Positions 8,421 through 16,849 of a stretch of 33,886 bases of DNA are shown in pieces. How positions within the stretch are numbered: the stretch's first letter is position 1; each line of letters starts with the position of its first letter. Position numbers and translations under genes: made by a program. Origin of the DNA: Sphingobacterium sp. (GTDB taxonomy: Bacteria; Bacteroidota; Bacteroidia; Sphingobacteriales; Sphingobacteriaceae); contig JAITLW010000102.1 of NCBI GenBank assembly GCA_031277715.1, positions 1 through 33,886 of the forward strand. Reading direction: 5' to 3'. The notes beneath the pieces were generated by a model. That model saw only the letters and a list, made by a program, of their open reading frames with translations. It had not been told where the DNA came from and searched no databases.

Positions 8421-9770
8421 TTAATACTTTTTAAGGACTTCACCAAATAGCTTAAATTCATTAATAGTATAAAACGTTTCTGTTGCTGTATACGCTTCCA
8501 TCATCTGCAATCTCATGTATCTAAAGGAGGATGCGGGTTTGGCCTCAGGATTAATATTATCATCTACGATAGAGAACTCTTGCTTATTATAGAAGTAGTC
8601 CCTTTCTTCATCCGTAATAGCAGAAGGAAACACAGGCATCTTACCAACATACTCCCCTACTAATGTCCAACCATCTGGAAACCTAGACCAACGGGATGTA
8701 TTAGCATCGTTGGTACCCCATATTTTAAACCGCTTTACACTCGATCGGGTATAGAGATAAGAAGCATTAGGACGAGGATATACCTGTACCCTACTGAGAC
8801 GCAGGTCCTGATTCAAGTCAAATGTAGCATACAAGTCCTGCACATAAGATTTAGCTGTGCTTCCGGCCTGTTGAACAAAAAACTTATAAGCCAAATATTC
8901 ATTTGCGGCGGTGATTCCATTAAACATAGTTTGTGGCTGAAAAGTTGCCGAGTGAGCTGTTCCATCATTCTGTATTCCGGTTACCGGATCGACCCCTTTT
9001 AAGGCATAATCAAGACCTGCCGTTCCGTAAGTAGGATTAAAATTGCTCACAGCCTTCACCAGTTTATAGTCAATAATTTCTTCCTTATAGGGCGTAATCA
9101 ATTGAACAAGCGTATCCGTTCGGTTTCCCCATTTATCGGTCAGTACAAATCCGAATTTCTGTTCAAAATCACCATATTGCCTTAAATACACCGCAGTATT
9201 TTTTGAACTGGAGCTATACACCCTTTTAGAAGGATCCTCCATCAATTTGACTACTCCTTTCTGTATTTCCTCCTCGGTCAATACATGGATGGCAAAGGCC
9301 TGTGCATCATCATTTTCCCAAGTCAGTTTTACCCCCCCGAATGCAGGTATAGCAAGTAAACTTTGCCGTGCTATTTCTACAGGCGATAATAGGGGTTTCT
9401 CCTTGACCACTACCACATCAGACCTATTACCACTTTCATCCATACTCACGAGCTCTATAGCCACCTCATCGGTCCCCGTAAGCCCCTCAACTAATATCAC
9501 ATTGCTGTAACGCGAAGCCTTAAACTCTACTGTATTGCCCAGTTTACTTCTATAGGTTGCTATAACCTGAACACTATTTGGATTTCCCTTAGGTAGCGTA
9601 AAGTAAATTTCCAATCCTCCGGATTTGGGTTCCACTTTATCAACGGTCAGTTTACCTGGCTTTTCGGAACTTATACTTAACTTTTCTAGTCCCATATAAG
9701 AGTCCATACAAGATAGTAGCATCAAGCTACTTGTCAGCATAATAAATGCGTATGTAATATACCTTTGCAT
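8421..9770 (-). CDS. DUF4959/DUF5126/DUF5000-type surface lipoprotein (middle unit)
   Basis: A 449-residue lipoprotein (signal ending MLLSC, Cys about 21). From the layout: a DUF4959-like Ig domain at about residues 30-125 (GLEIYFTLPKGNPNSVQVIA), a DUF5126-like domain at about 126-235 (AFGGVKLTWEND, FVLTDKWGNRTDTL), and a C-terminal discoidin-like DUF5000 domain at about 250-449 (VKRFKIWGTND, SFRYMRLQMMEAY, TINEFKLFGE). The C-terminal fold resembles carbohydrate-binding F5/8C modules. It probably acts as a surface glycan-binding protein beside SusD, from which it is separated by 28 bases. The paralogue at 24318-23098 has the same order of parts. No enzyme motif is seen. Pfam names are from memory of the families and have not been searched. 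Confidence 0.85.
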   Translation of the reverse strand: MQRYITYAFIMLTSSLMLLSCMDSYMGLEKLSISSEKPGKLTVDKVEPKSGGLEIYFTLPKGNPNSVQVIATYRSKLGNTVEFKASRYSNVILVEGLTGTDEVAIELVSMDESGNRSDVVVVKEKPLLSPVEIARQSLLAIPAFGGVKLTWENDDAQAFAIHVLTEEEIQKGVVKLMEDPSKRVYSSSSKNTAVYLRQYGDFEQKFGFVLTDKWGNRTDTLVQLITPYKEEIIDYKLVKAVSNFNPTYGTAGLDYALKGVDPVTGIQNDGTAHSATFQPQTMFNGITAANEYLAYKFFVQQAGSTAKSYVQDLYATFDLNQDLRLSRVQVYPRPNASYLYTRSSVKRFKIWGTNDANTSRWSRFPDGWTLVGEYVGKMPVFPSAITDEERDYFYNKQEFSIVDDNINPEAKPASSFRYMRLQMMEAYTATETFYTINEFKLFGEVLKKY

Positions 9771-9798
9771 GATTATATTTTTTCTTCTATCAAATGAA

Positions 9799-11814
9799 TT
9801 ACCACCCTGGATTTTGCATTAAGTTCCTATTCTGAAGTAATGTATTCGTCGCTATCGGCATTAAATAATCCTTCATTGAAAATCTCGGTTGCAACAATAC
9901 TTTTATGGCATAAAAATCTTTCTTCGTTTCTCCCTCTTTAGTCCATCCTAAGACTGGACGATTATAGAGTTCTTCAGCAGTCATCCACCGGCGCACATCA
10001 TAATAGTATTGTCCTTCAAAAGCCAGTTCGTTATTACGTTCTTGTTGTATAATTTTTCTAAGACCTGTTTGATCGTTCGGTTTGGATTTAAACTGCCCGG
10101 ATGCATATTTAGACCAACTAGCTACTACACCTTCCATACCCGACCTAGCTCTTATCACATCTAGGTAGTAGTAAGCATTATTTCCTTTTGAATCGCTCAT
10201 ACCCGGACCTTCAACTTCATTCAAACATTCGGCTAGTAATAAATATAGATCTGCCAAACGGATGATAGGGAACGAATAAGGCTCATAGATCAACTCTACC
10301 CTAGTATCTCTATACGTTGTTTTTAGATGTGTCAACTTTTTTGCTAGGTAACCCGTCTGGGAATAGAAGCCATAGGTCTCACCATATTTAAAACCGCTTC
10401 CCATATGCCGAAGAAAACTCGGATACGAAGGGTCTGCCAGAGTTTTACCCCGCCCTTCCCAGATACCACCATCAAAACCTATAGACGCATAAAACCGTAA
10501 AGAGCGATTGAAGTGCAACAAGGCTGTCTCCTGTCCAGATTTAATAAAATACTTGGTATGTGCTGCGTCAGGAACCTTTGTAGTGTACCTATTCTCATAC
10601 CACCCCTTTGTATCCCATTCCTCATCCTCTTCAATCGGTACCCCATGAGAAGAGTAGAATTGTTCGACCATGTTTAAAGTTGGTGCATAGCGCTGTCCGA
10701 TATCCGGGGCTCCCGAACCGGCAATATTCTCCCATTCAGAATTACTTAGCATACTCGCGAATTTCTGTAGTAACCTTGTGTTCTCATTTGTTCCCCAGAT
10801 AATCTCCGGGTTCCAAGGTAGCGTAACCGCTTGGCGCAAACTAAGCATAGCTTTAGTTTGTTCACTGATATTCGTAGAGTTCACATCTGGAATAGCACCT
10901 GCACCTGCATCTGTAGATACCAGTATCACATTACCATCTTCCTCAGCCGATCGCACAGCATCATCACACGCTTGTAATGCCCGTTCCCAGCGTTGACGGT
11001 TATTACCTACGGGAAATAACTCGACTCCTCTATTATCCTTGAATCCAGCATAATAATTATTATTACTAAATAGCGGACTAGCCAAAAGAACCAATGTCTT
11101 TGCCTTAATCGATCTTGCAATCGTCTTATTAAAACGACCAGACTCTGTAGACAAATCTTGTTCACTGGTCATAGGCAGGCCCTCTATAGCCTCATCTAGC
11201 ATTGCGACTATATAATCAGCCACTTTATCCACAGGCTCACGATACAGAGCCAATTCATCCCCTTTTGAAGAGATAGGAAATGCCTTATCTACAATAGGGA
11301 TAGGTCCATAGAGTTGGAATAAGTAAAAATTAAGGTACGCCTTAATTGTTTTCACTTCCGCAATCCACTTGGCCCTTTCCACTTCATCCATATCTCGAGG
11401 TCCGCCATCTTCAATATTAATATGTTCCAGAAAAACATTACAATGTCTTATGCCTTGCCATATATTCTTACTCGCGCCGTTTCTGCCATCCCAAAAATTC
11501 ATATAAGGACTTACTGCATTATTTCCATTATATAACATTAACATGGTGTTAGGCATATGTGCGGCATTTCCTCCTGGCATATTCTTTTGATCATATATGA
11601 TATCGCCACCTCCGGTCAGCCCCAAAGTATTATCTGGATTCGTAACATTAGGGAGACTTGCATAACAGGTAAACAAGTATTTCTCCGCATTATACTTATC
11701 CTTAAAAGCATCTTCCAACACCGGCTTATCATCCGGTAAGATATCTAGGTATTTATTGCAAGCGACAAATATCATCAAGATCATCCCTATCGCTATATAA
11801 AATATTTTTTTCAT
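9799..11814 (-). CDS. SusD/RagB-family outer membrane lipoprotein (middle unit)
   Basis: A 671-residue protein with a short type II signal (MKKIFYIAIGMILMIFVAC, Cys19) and the usual mature start NKYLDILPDDKPVLEDAF. Helical SusD core: WIAEVKTIKAYLNFYLFQLYGP near residue 150, and the late signature PIIRLADLYLLLAECLNEV followed by QQERNNELAFEGQYYYDVRRW. It ends in QNPGW, the family's normal end. By family knowledge it binds glycan or other polymers at the cell surface over SusC. It is longer than the archetypal SusD (about 550 aa) and matches the 639-aa SusD of the right unit in length and order of motifs. It lies 31 bases after susC, so cotranscription is very likely. Confidence 0.95.
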   Translation of the reverse strand: MKKIFYIAIGMILMIFVACNKYLDILPDDKPVLEDAFKDKYNAEKYLFTCYASLPNVTNPDNTLGLTGGGDIIYDQKNMPGGNAAHMPNTMLMLYNGNNAVSPYMNFWDGRNGASKNIWQGIRHCNVFLEHINIEDGGPRDMDEVERAKWIAEVKTIKAYLNFYLFQLYGPIPIVDKAFPISSKGDELALYREPVDKVADYIVAMLDEAIEGLPMTSEQDLSTESGRFNKTIARSIKAKTLVLLASPLFSNNNYYAGFKDNRGVELFPVGNNRQRWERALQACDDAVRSAEEDGNVILVSTDAGAGAIPDVNSTNISEQTKAMLSLRQAVTLPWNPEIIWGTNENTRLLQKFASMLSNSEWENIAGSGAPDIGQRYAPTLNMVEQFYSSHGVPIEEDEEWDTKGWYENRYTTKVPDAAHTKYFIKSGQETALLHFNRSLRFYASIGFDGGIWEGRGKTLADPSYPSFLRHMGSGFKYGETYGFYSQTGYLAKKLTHLKTTYRDTRVELIYEPYSFPIIRLADLYLLLAECLNEVEGPGMSDSKGNNAYYYLDVIRARSGMEGVVASWSKYASGQFKSKPNDQTGLRKIIQQERNNELAFEGQYYYDVRRWMTAEELYNRPVLGWTKEGETKKDFYAIKVLLQPRFSMKDYLMPIATNTLLQNRNLMQNPGW

Positions 11815-11845
11815 CAGCTTAAACTGTTTCTTATCTAACTAGCTA

Positions 11846-14800
11846 TTAAAAGTTAACCTGGACCCCCAGATTGAATACCTTTTGAAGAGGATAGGCCAAA
11901 CCATTACCGCGCATTTCTGGATCCCATAATTTAAAATCAGAAAGTGTAAACAAGTTTGTCCCACTTGCATATATACGCGGACTCACACCTTTGAACTCTT
12001 TAATCTTATATCCCATTTCTACCGATTTTAATCGAATAAAACTTGCCGACCGCATCCAATAATTGCTACGGACGAAGTTGTTACTATTACCAATAGCGGC
12101 ACTCCCTACATCTGGTGACAACCTCGGCCAGCTTGCATATTCATCGCGGTTTGTTTCTGTCCAGAGATCTTCCTTTATAAAATTCAACATGGCCCGGTTC
12201 CCCCTTCGGCCTCCTGAAGTAACATTTACAAAAGGCGCCATTGCATTAGCATCTAGAAAGAATGAATAACGGGACGACCCTTGGAAGAATGCTGATATAT
12301 CAAAGTTTTTAAAACCAAATGAGCCACCTATTCCATATTGTATTTCAGGGGAAGCAGGGTAACCAATAGGAACTATATCGTATTCATTGATTATACCATC
12401 GCCATTGATATCCCTATATTTAATATCCCCAGCTTGATACTGAGTCCCTGAACCAGCGACCATTTGAACTGGAGAATTCAGCACTTCATTTTCATCAATA
12501 AATAAGCGTTCAGCGACATAACCTTGCGATTGTCCTACTTTACGGCCAATAACGGATTTCCATGGAGCAAAACCAGTATAATCCAATTCATCATACTCTG
12601 TAATCTTGGACGATCCATAGGTGAAATTTCCTCGCAGAATATACCACATACCATTATACAATGACTTATTATAATTTAAAGTTAGATCTAGTCCCTTTCC
12701 TACGGCTGCTCCATAATTGGTTTTAATCTCAGACCCTAAACCGACAATAGAGGGGATATCCTTACGTACCTGAACGATATTGGTTCTGTTTTCGTGATAC
12801 ACCTCGGCTATCAGTGAGAGCTCATCATTCAAAAACCCTAGCTCCATCGCCAAATTGGTTTTATAAGAGACCTCCCATGTGATCAATGGGTTGGCATAAC
12901 GCAAGATATTTATAGTAGGGCGCGTAAAGGTAGAATTTGGATTATTACCGAAATAACCTGCATTAGGTCCATTAAGATTAATATTCGATGTAAAAAAGAA
13001 GCGGTCTGTATCTTCAACAATGACATCATTACCGACCAAACCATAGGTCCCACGCAACTTAAGTTTAGAAAATACCGGCTTCAATTTTTCAAAGAAAGGT
13101 TCATCCGAAACCTGCCAGCCTAAACCTATAGATGGAAAGAATCCCCAGCGATATTTAGGATCAAAACGTTCTGATCCATTTAATCCAAAATTCAGCTCTG
13201 CAAAATACTTATTGGAATAGCCATAGGTAAAACGTCCTGCTAAAGCTACATTTCTCGAAGGCAATGAGGAGTCCAAATTTTTAGGGCTTCCATCCATTCT
13301 ATCTTTGATAGATCCCACTAATAGGCCTCCCAAATCATGCGTCCCGAATTTACGATTGTAGAGCAAGGCTCCCTCGGCATAACCAGTAGCTTCGACAAAT
13401 TTATTACCAGCAGTATAATCGATATTATCAGAACCACCTTCAATATTTAAATTAGCCAATTGATAAGGATAAGCATTGGTAGGGTCATAAGTACCTCTAA
13501 TGTATTGATAATAGAAAGGCTTATAACTACGTTGTATATTGAAGCCGGAATACCGAGTAATACTACCAATAAAGCGGGCCTTCAGTCCTTTGGTAAGCGA
13601 CGTTAGGTCTTGATGTAATTCCAACTGTGTCAATAATGTATTATTACGTACATCCTCATAACCCCGCATCACATCTGCATAAGGATTAATATAATCTGGC
13701 CCTCCATTACCATAATCGTCTCCCGAATAGTTACCGAATAGAATCCGTTTTAGATATTGAGTGTTATAATCTGGTTCATAGTACGCTGGAAACAATACTG
13801 GATTCGCCATTAAGGATTTACCATATGTATTCGCACCACCACTCCCAAATTCACCTATAGGTCCTGTATAATCATCAAAATTAGCACTCACCCGTACCTT
13901 AGCCTCCAAAGACTTATTTAAGTTAAGATTCACATTAGAACGTACAGAGTACTTTTTCAGATTAATATTCGAATTGAACGGATTCTTATTATCCACTTTT
14001 AAAATACCATTATCCTGTGAAAAAGATCCTGCCAAATAATAAGTCGCAGCATTGCCCCCTCCCGTCAAGTTAATATTTGTCCGGTGATTCAGCGAATGAT
14101 CGCGGGTCAGCATATCTTTCCAATCCACCGCTGGATATACATTTGGGTTTCTATTCGGGTCTTTAGTAAAATCGATCTTACTCTGCGAATAGGTCAGTTC
14201 ACCATGGCGGGTCATACTCGCGATATTCGCATATTCCATAAAACTTACCGGGTCAGCTATATCTACCTTTGTCGTAGGTGTCGACATCGATGTTTCATGT
14301 CTGAAAGAAACTTTAACCCGTCCTTTTTCCCCCTCTTTGGTCGTCACTAAAACCACACCATTGGCACCACGAGCTCCATATAATGCCGTTGCGGAAGCAT
14401 CCTTCAGAATAGAAAAACTGGCTATATCATCAGGGTTCAAACGAGAAAGGTCTTTTGCCGTCATCTCTACGTTATCAATCAAAATAAGCGGAGAGGTCAA
14501 ACCACTACCGAACGACGTCACACTACGTACGAAAAACTGCGCATCCTCCTCCCCTGGAGCTCCTGTAGATTGATACGCTACCAGTCCTGCCATACGTCCA
14601 GCCAAAGCCGTTGTCAAGTTGCTGGAAGGTGACCTTAAATCCTTCACATTAACTGTAGTTATGGAAGAGACCACACTCTCTTTACTCTGCCGACCAAAGG
14701 CCACCACAACCGTCTCCTCCAGTTCTTTATTATCCTTTGCCAGTCTAATATTGATCAGCTTGGACGATCCAACCTTCACCCGTTGTTGGATATACCCTAC

Positions 14801-15385
14801 CATCGAAAAAATCAATGAATCTCCTTCATTGACCATCAATTCATATACACCATCGGCAGCAGTATTGGTGCCATTTGTCGTCCCCTTGACCAATACACTC
14901 ACTCCCGATATCGGAGATTCATCTATTCCATCCGTCACTTTACCCGCGATCTTGTGCTGTTGCAAGATCGGCAACTCTCTAATCATAGGTTGCGTTGGGC
15001 TACTTATTGTTTTACCTACAGTTGCCTTTAATGCCTGAGGCTTAACTACTATTGTATTACTTTCCAATTGCCAAGCTGCCGAATGTCCCTGCAGCAGCTT
15101 TTCCATAGCTTTTTCTATTTGTAGACCTTGGATATTTGCCGTGACCTTAGCCTGCGCTAGATCTTTACTCTTAATGAAAAACTCATAACCAGTCTGCTGC
15201 TGGATGCTTTTCATGGCCTGTACCAGAGACATACCGTTTGCTTTCAAGGTGATATTCTGCGCAATTCCATCAGCCCACACTGCTGTAATATTTAGCAAAA
15301 CAAGTACAACTATCAATTTCATAACTAAGAGCACAGGGTTAACAGAAGGCCTATGTAGCCCTTCAGGTTTTGTTTTAAAAATCAT
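11846..15385 (-). CDS. SusC/RagA TonB-dependent transporter with STN signalling domain (middle unit)
   Basis: 1179 residues. A cytoplasmic lead of about 21 residues precedes a hydrophobic signal (MKLIVVLVLLNITAVWADG), as is common in this group. Domains: STN at about 44-115 (secretin/TonB short N-terminal, the arm that talks to FecR), carboxypeptidase-regulatory-like domain at about 146-216, TonB-box-like ETVVVAFG at 224-231, plug at about 235-345 (SSNLTTALAGRMAG, LYGARGANGVVLVTT), then the barrel ending in VQVNF. An EF-hand-like loop DINGDGIINEYD (992-1003) suggests a calcium site in an outer loop. The STN domain and the upstream FecR gene indicate regulation by transenvelope signalling. An ATG at 15389 in another frame stops after four codons; the ATG at 15385 opens the long frame. 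Confidence 0.96.
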   Translation of the reverse strand: MIFKTKPEGLHRPSVNPVLLVMKLIVVLVLLNITAVWADGIAQNITLKANGMSLVQAMKSIQQQTGYEFFIKSKDLAQAKVTANIQGLQIEKAMEKLLQGHSAAWQLESNTIVVKPQALKATVGKTISSPTQPMIRELPILQQHKIAGKVTDGIDESPISGVSVLVKGTTNGTNTAADGVYELMVNEGDSLIFSMVGYIQQRVKVGSSKLINIRLAKDNKELEETVVVAFGRQSKESVVSSITTVNVKDLRSPSSNLTTALAGRMAGLVAYQSTGAPGEEDAQFFVRSVTSFGSGLTSPLILIDNVEMTAKDLSRLNPDDIASFSILKDASATALYGARGANGVVLVTTKEGEKGRVKVSFRHETSMSTPTTKVDIADPVSFMEYANIASMTRHGELTYSQSKIDFTKDPNRNPNVYPAVDWKDMLTRDHSLNHRTNINLTGGGNAATYYLAGSFSQDNGILKVDNKNPFNSNINLKKYSVRSNVNLNLNKSLEAKVRVSANFDDYTGPIGEFGSGGANTYGKSLMANPVLFPAYYEPDYNTQYLKRILFGNYSGDDYGNGGPDYINPYADVMRGYEDVRNNTLLTQLELHQDLTSLTKGLKARFIGSITRYSGFNIQRSYKPFYYQYIRGTYDPTNAYPYQLANLNIEGGSDNIDYTAGNKFVEATGYAEGALLYNRKFGTHDLGGLLVGSIKDRMDGSPKNLDSSLPSRNVALAGRFTYGYSNKYFAELNFGLNGSERFDPKYRWGFFPSIGLGWQVSDEPFFEKLKPVFSKLKLRGTYGLVGNDVIVEDTDRFFFTSNINLNGPNAGYFGNNPNSTFTRPTINILRYANPLITWEVSYKTNLAMELGFLNDELSLIAEVYHENRTNIVQVRKDIPSIVGLGSEIKTNYGAAVGKGLDLTLNYNKSLYNGMWYILRGNFTYGSSKITEYDELDYTGFAPWKSVIGRKVGQSQGYVAERLFIDENEVLNSPVQMVAGSGTQYQAGDIKYRDINGDGIINEYDIVPIGYPASPEIQYGIGGSFGFKNFDISAFFQGSSRYSFFLDANAMAPFVNVTSGGRRGNRAMLNFIKEDLWTETNRDEYASWPRLSPDVGSAAIGNSNNFVRSNYWMRSASFIRLKSVEMGYKIKEFKGVSPRIYASGTNLFTLSDFKLWDPEMRGNGLAYPLQKVFNLGVQVNF

Positions 15386-15568
15386 ACATTTGTACGGTTT
15401 AGATCATATTGTAATTTGTTAAAATGAGAAATCTTCTCTTTGCCTAGAGATAATAATTACGATAGACAGTCGAAACAATTTCGGGCAGTGTTAGCGCACT
15501 GTCCGTTCTTTTTTCCACTATCTTCTTTCTTTACTTTCTTTTATTCCATAGTAGTTTTTTGTTGGTTT
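15386..15568 (-). promoter_or_regulatory. fecR-susC intergenic region (middle unit), possible ECF-dependent promoter
   Basis: 183 bases between the FecR stop and the SusC start. On the - strand there is no TAnnTTTG box of the main Bacteroidota sigma factor, which fits an ECF-controlled susC promoter, though no ECF motif could be identified. It holds the hairpin listed separately. The last bases before the start (AACCG, then TACAAATGTAT) are shared with the corresponding region of the right unit. Confidence 0.4.
15483..15504. other. Hairpin between fecR and susC (middle unit)
   Basis: An 8-bp stem GGGCAGTG / CACTGTCC (one G-T pair, 6-base loop). The T-rich tail GTTCTTTTTT lies on the + strand side, so as an intrinsic terminator it faces antisense transcripts; on the sense strand it is preceded by an A run. 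A competing pairing exists between ACTGTC at 15498-15503 and GACAGT at 15465-15470. The right unit has a similar hairpin in the same place (29776-29800). Confidence 0.55.
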
Positions 15569-16744
15569 TTAATTGAAGATTAATAATTTATTTCTTTCTC
15601 CCCCACGTTCCAGTCTAAATTTAATTCCGCTACTTTCCAGAATATTAAGAACCTCTTTCAGACTTTTACTGCGATTGATACTTGCATATAGATGTATAGG
15701 TTTTACGGCATTGTCGATATTAAAATCAAAATCGTACCAACGACTCAATATTTTAATCGCTTCACGCAACTCTATTTCCTCAAAAACAAACTGATTATCC
15801 TTCCAAGCGATGTAAGGTCCTACATCCACTCTCCTTTTACTAATTCCCTGCTTGTTACTTACACCTTGTTCTCCTGGCAACAACGGCAAGATTTTATCTG
15901 CTACATGCAGCGATACAGCCCCTTCTACTAGCGTTGTGTGCGTATCACCATGGTCATCAGCATACGCCTTCAGGTTAAACTGTGTCCCCAATACTTCAAC
16001 CTGCTGAAGAGAAGTTTTCACTATAAAAGGAGTTTTCTTTCCCTTTTTAGCAACAGTAGACACATCAAAATAAGCTTCTCCCTCCAGCTCTACCAGTCTA
16101 TTATCACCATTAAAGCGAGAAGGGTATGTCAACTTCGAATCTGCATTCAGCCAGACTTTCGTGCCGTCCGACAGTGTGATCTGATACTGTCCTCCTTTTG
16201 GCGTCGAGATGGTCGCATACACTATCGCTGCGTTATCCATTGTCTGAATTAGCGTACCATCCTCATACTGTAGTTGATCGTTCAGTACAACACCATGCTG
16301 GTCCTGGCTCAACTCAATAACACGCCCATCCGCCAGTGTAATAGACGCCCTATTACTGCCGGGAGCCAAATCCTCAATCAGCACAATATCCGACTTATCC
16401 TGCTTTAGGTTATAGTAATACAGAGCACCTAAAGACATTACAAGCACTGCAGCCACATAAGGAATAGCCTTTCGAAACAGCGTTATTTTAGACCGTTTAT
16501 GGATTTTGGAAAATGTCTTCTCTAACAAGCGATTCCGCCTTCCCGCCTTCTCCTCCTCCATAGATAGATTCAGGTAAATCGCTGTATCTTCCAATAGCGT
16601 ATGGTCATCCTCTATAATCAACAGCAAACTGCGAATAGAAGGATTTTCTTCGGCTAATTCGTTGAATTTAATCAACTCTTCGGCCGTAATGGTTCCCTCT
16701 ATCTTCCTCTTGATCAATCTCGCGATTTCTGAAGTATCGTACAT
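15569..16744 (-). CDS. FecR-family anti-sigma factor without adjacent sigma gene (middle unit)
   Basis: 391 residues. The N-terminal cytoplasmic sigma-binding part (about 1-90) is helical and charged. One membrane helix lies at about 93-110 (IPYVAAVLVMSLGALYYY). The periplasmic FecR domain at about 178-280 carries the hallmark STPKGGQYQITLSDGTKVWLNADS and LEGEAYFDV. A C-terminal DUF4974-type domain at about 318-390 (FEEIELREAIKILSRWYDF) is an STN-like fold. By family knowledge it holds or activates an ECF sigma factor in response to contact with the SusC STN domain. It starts 60 bases after a strong terminator, with no sigma gene upstream. The nearest sigma gene without a FecR is at 6278-5685, at the other end of this unit. 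Confidence 0.95.
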   Translation of the reverse strand: MYDTSEIARLIKRKIEGTITAEELIKFNELAEENPSIRSLLLIIEDDHTLLEDTAIYLNLSMEEEKAGRRNRLLEKTFSKIHKRSKITLFRKAIPYVAAVLVMSLGALYYYNLKQDKSDIVLIEDLAPGSNRASITLADGRVIELSQDQHGVVLNDQLQYEDGTLIQTMDNAAIVYATISTPKGGQYQITLSDGTKVWLNADSKLTYPSRFNGDNRLVELEGEAYFDVSTVAKKGKKTPFIVKTSLQQVEVLGTQFNLKAYADDHGDTHTTLVEGAVSLHVADKILPLLPGEQGVSNKQGISKRRVDVGPYIAWKDNQFVFEEIELREAIKILSRWYDFDFNIDNAVKPIHLYASINRSKSLKEVLNILESSGIKFRLERGGERNKLLIFN

Positions 16745-16802
16745 ATTTATTTCACCTTAATACCACCAATACAAATCAAAAGGAATAACCTTAGTAAAAA
16801 AG

Positions 16803-16838
16803 TAAAAAAAAACAGCGCCCGATCTCTTGGGCGCTGTT
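16803..16838 (-). terminator. Rho-independent terminator of right unit, repeat copy 2
   Basis: A perfect 10-bp stem (16811-16820 with 16829-16838) and an 8-base loop, followed on the - strand by seven T residues. It lies just past the stop of the esterase gene and closes the 15-kb right unit. In the sense of transcription: AACAGCGCCC, loop AAGAGATC, GGGCGCTGTT. Confidence 0.9.
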
Positions 16839-16849
16839 CTGATGCTACA

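Noticed and set aside
14619..15038. 139-codon open frame on the + strand inside susC
   Set aside because: Antisense to the plug and N-terminal domains of an intact SusC; no start signal or domain. A frame shadow.
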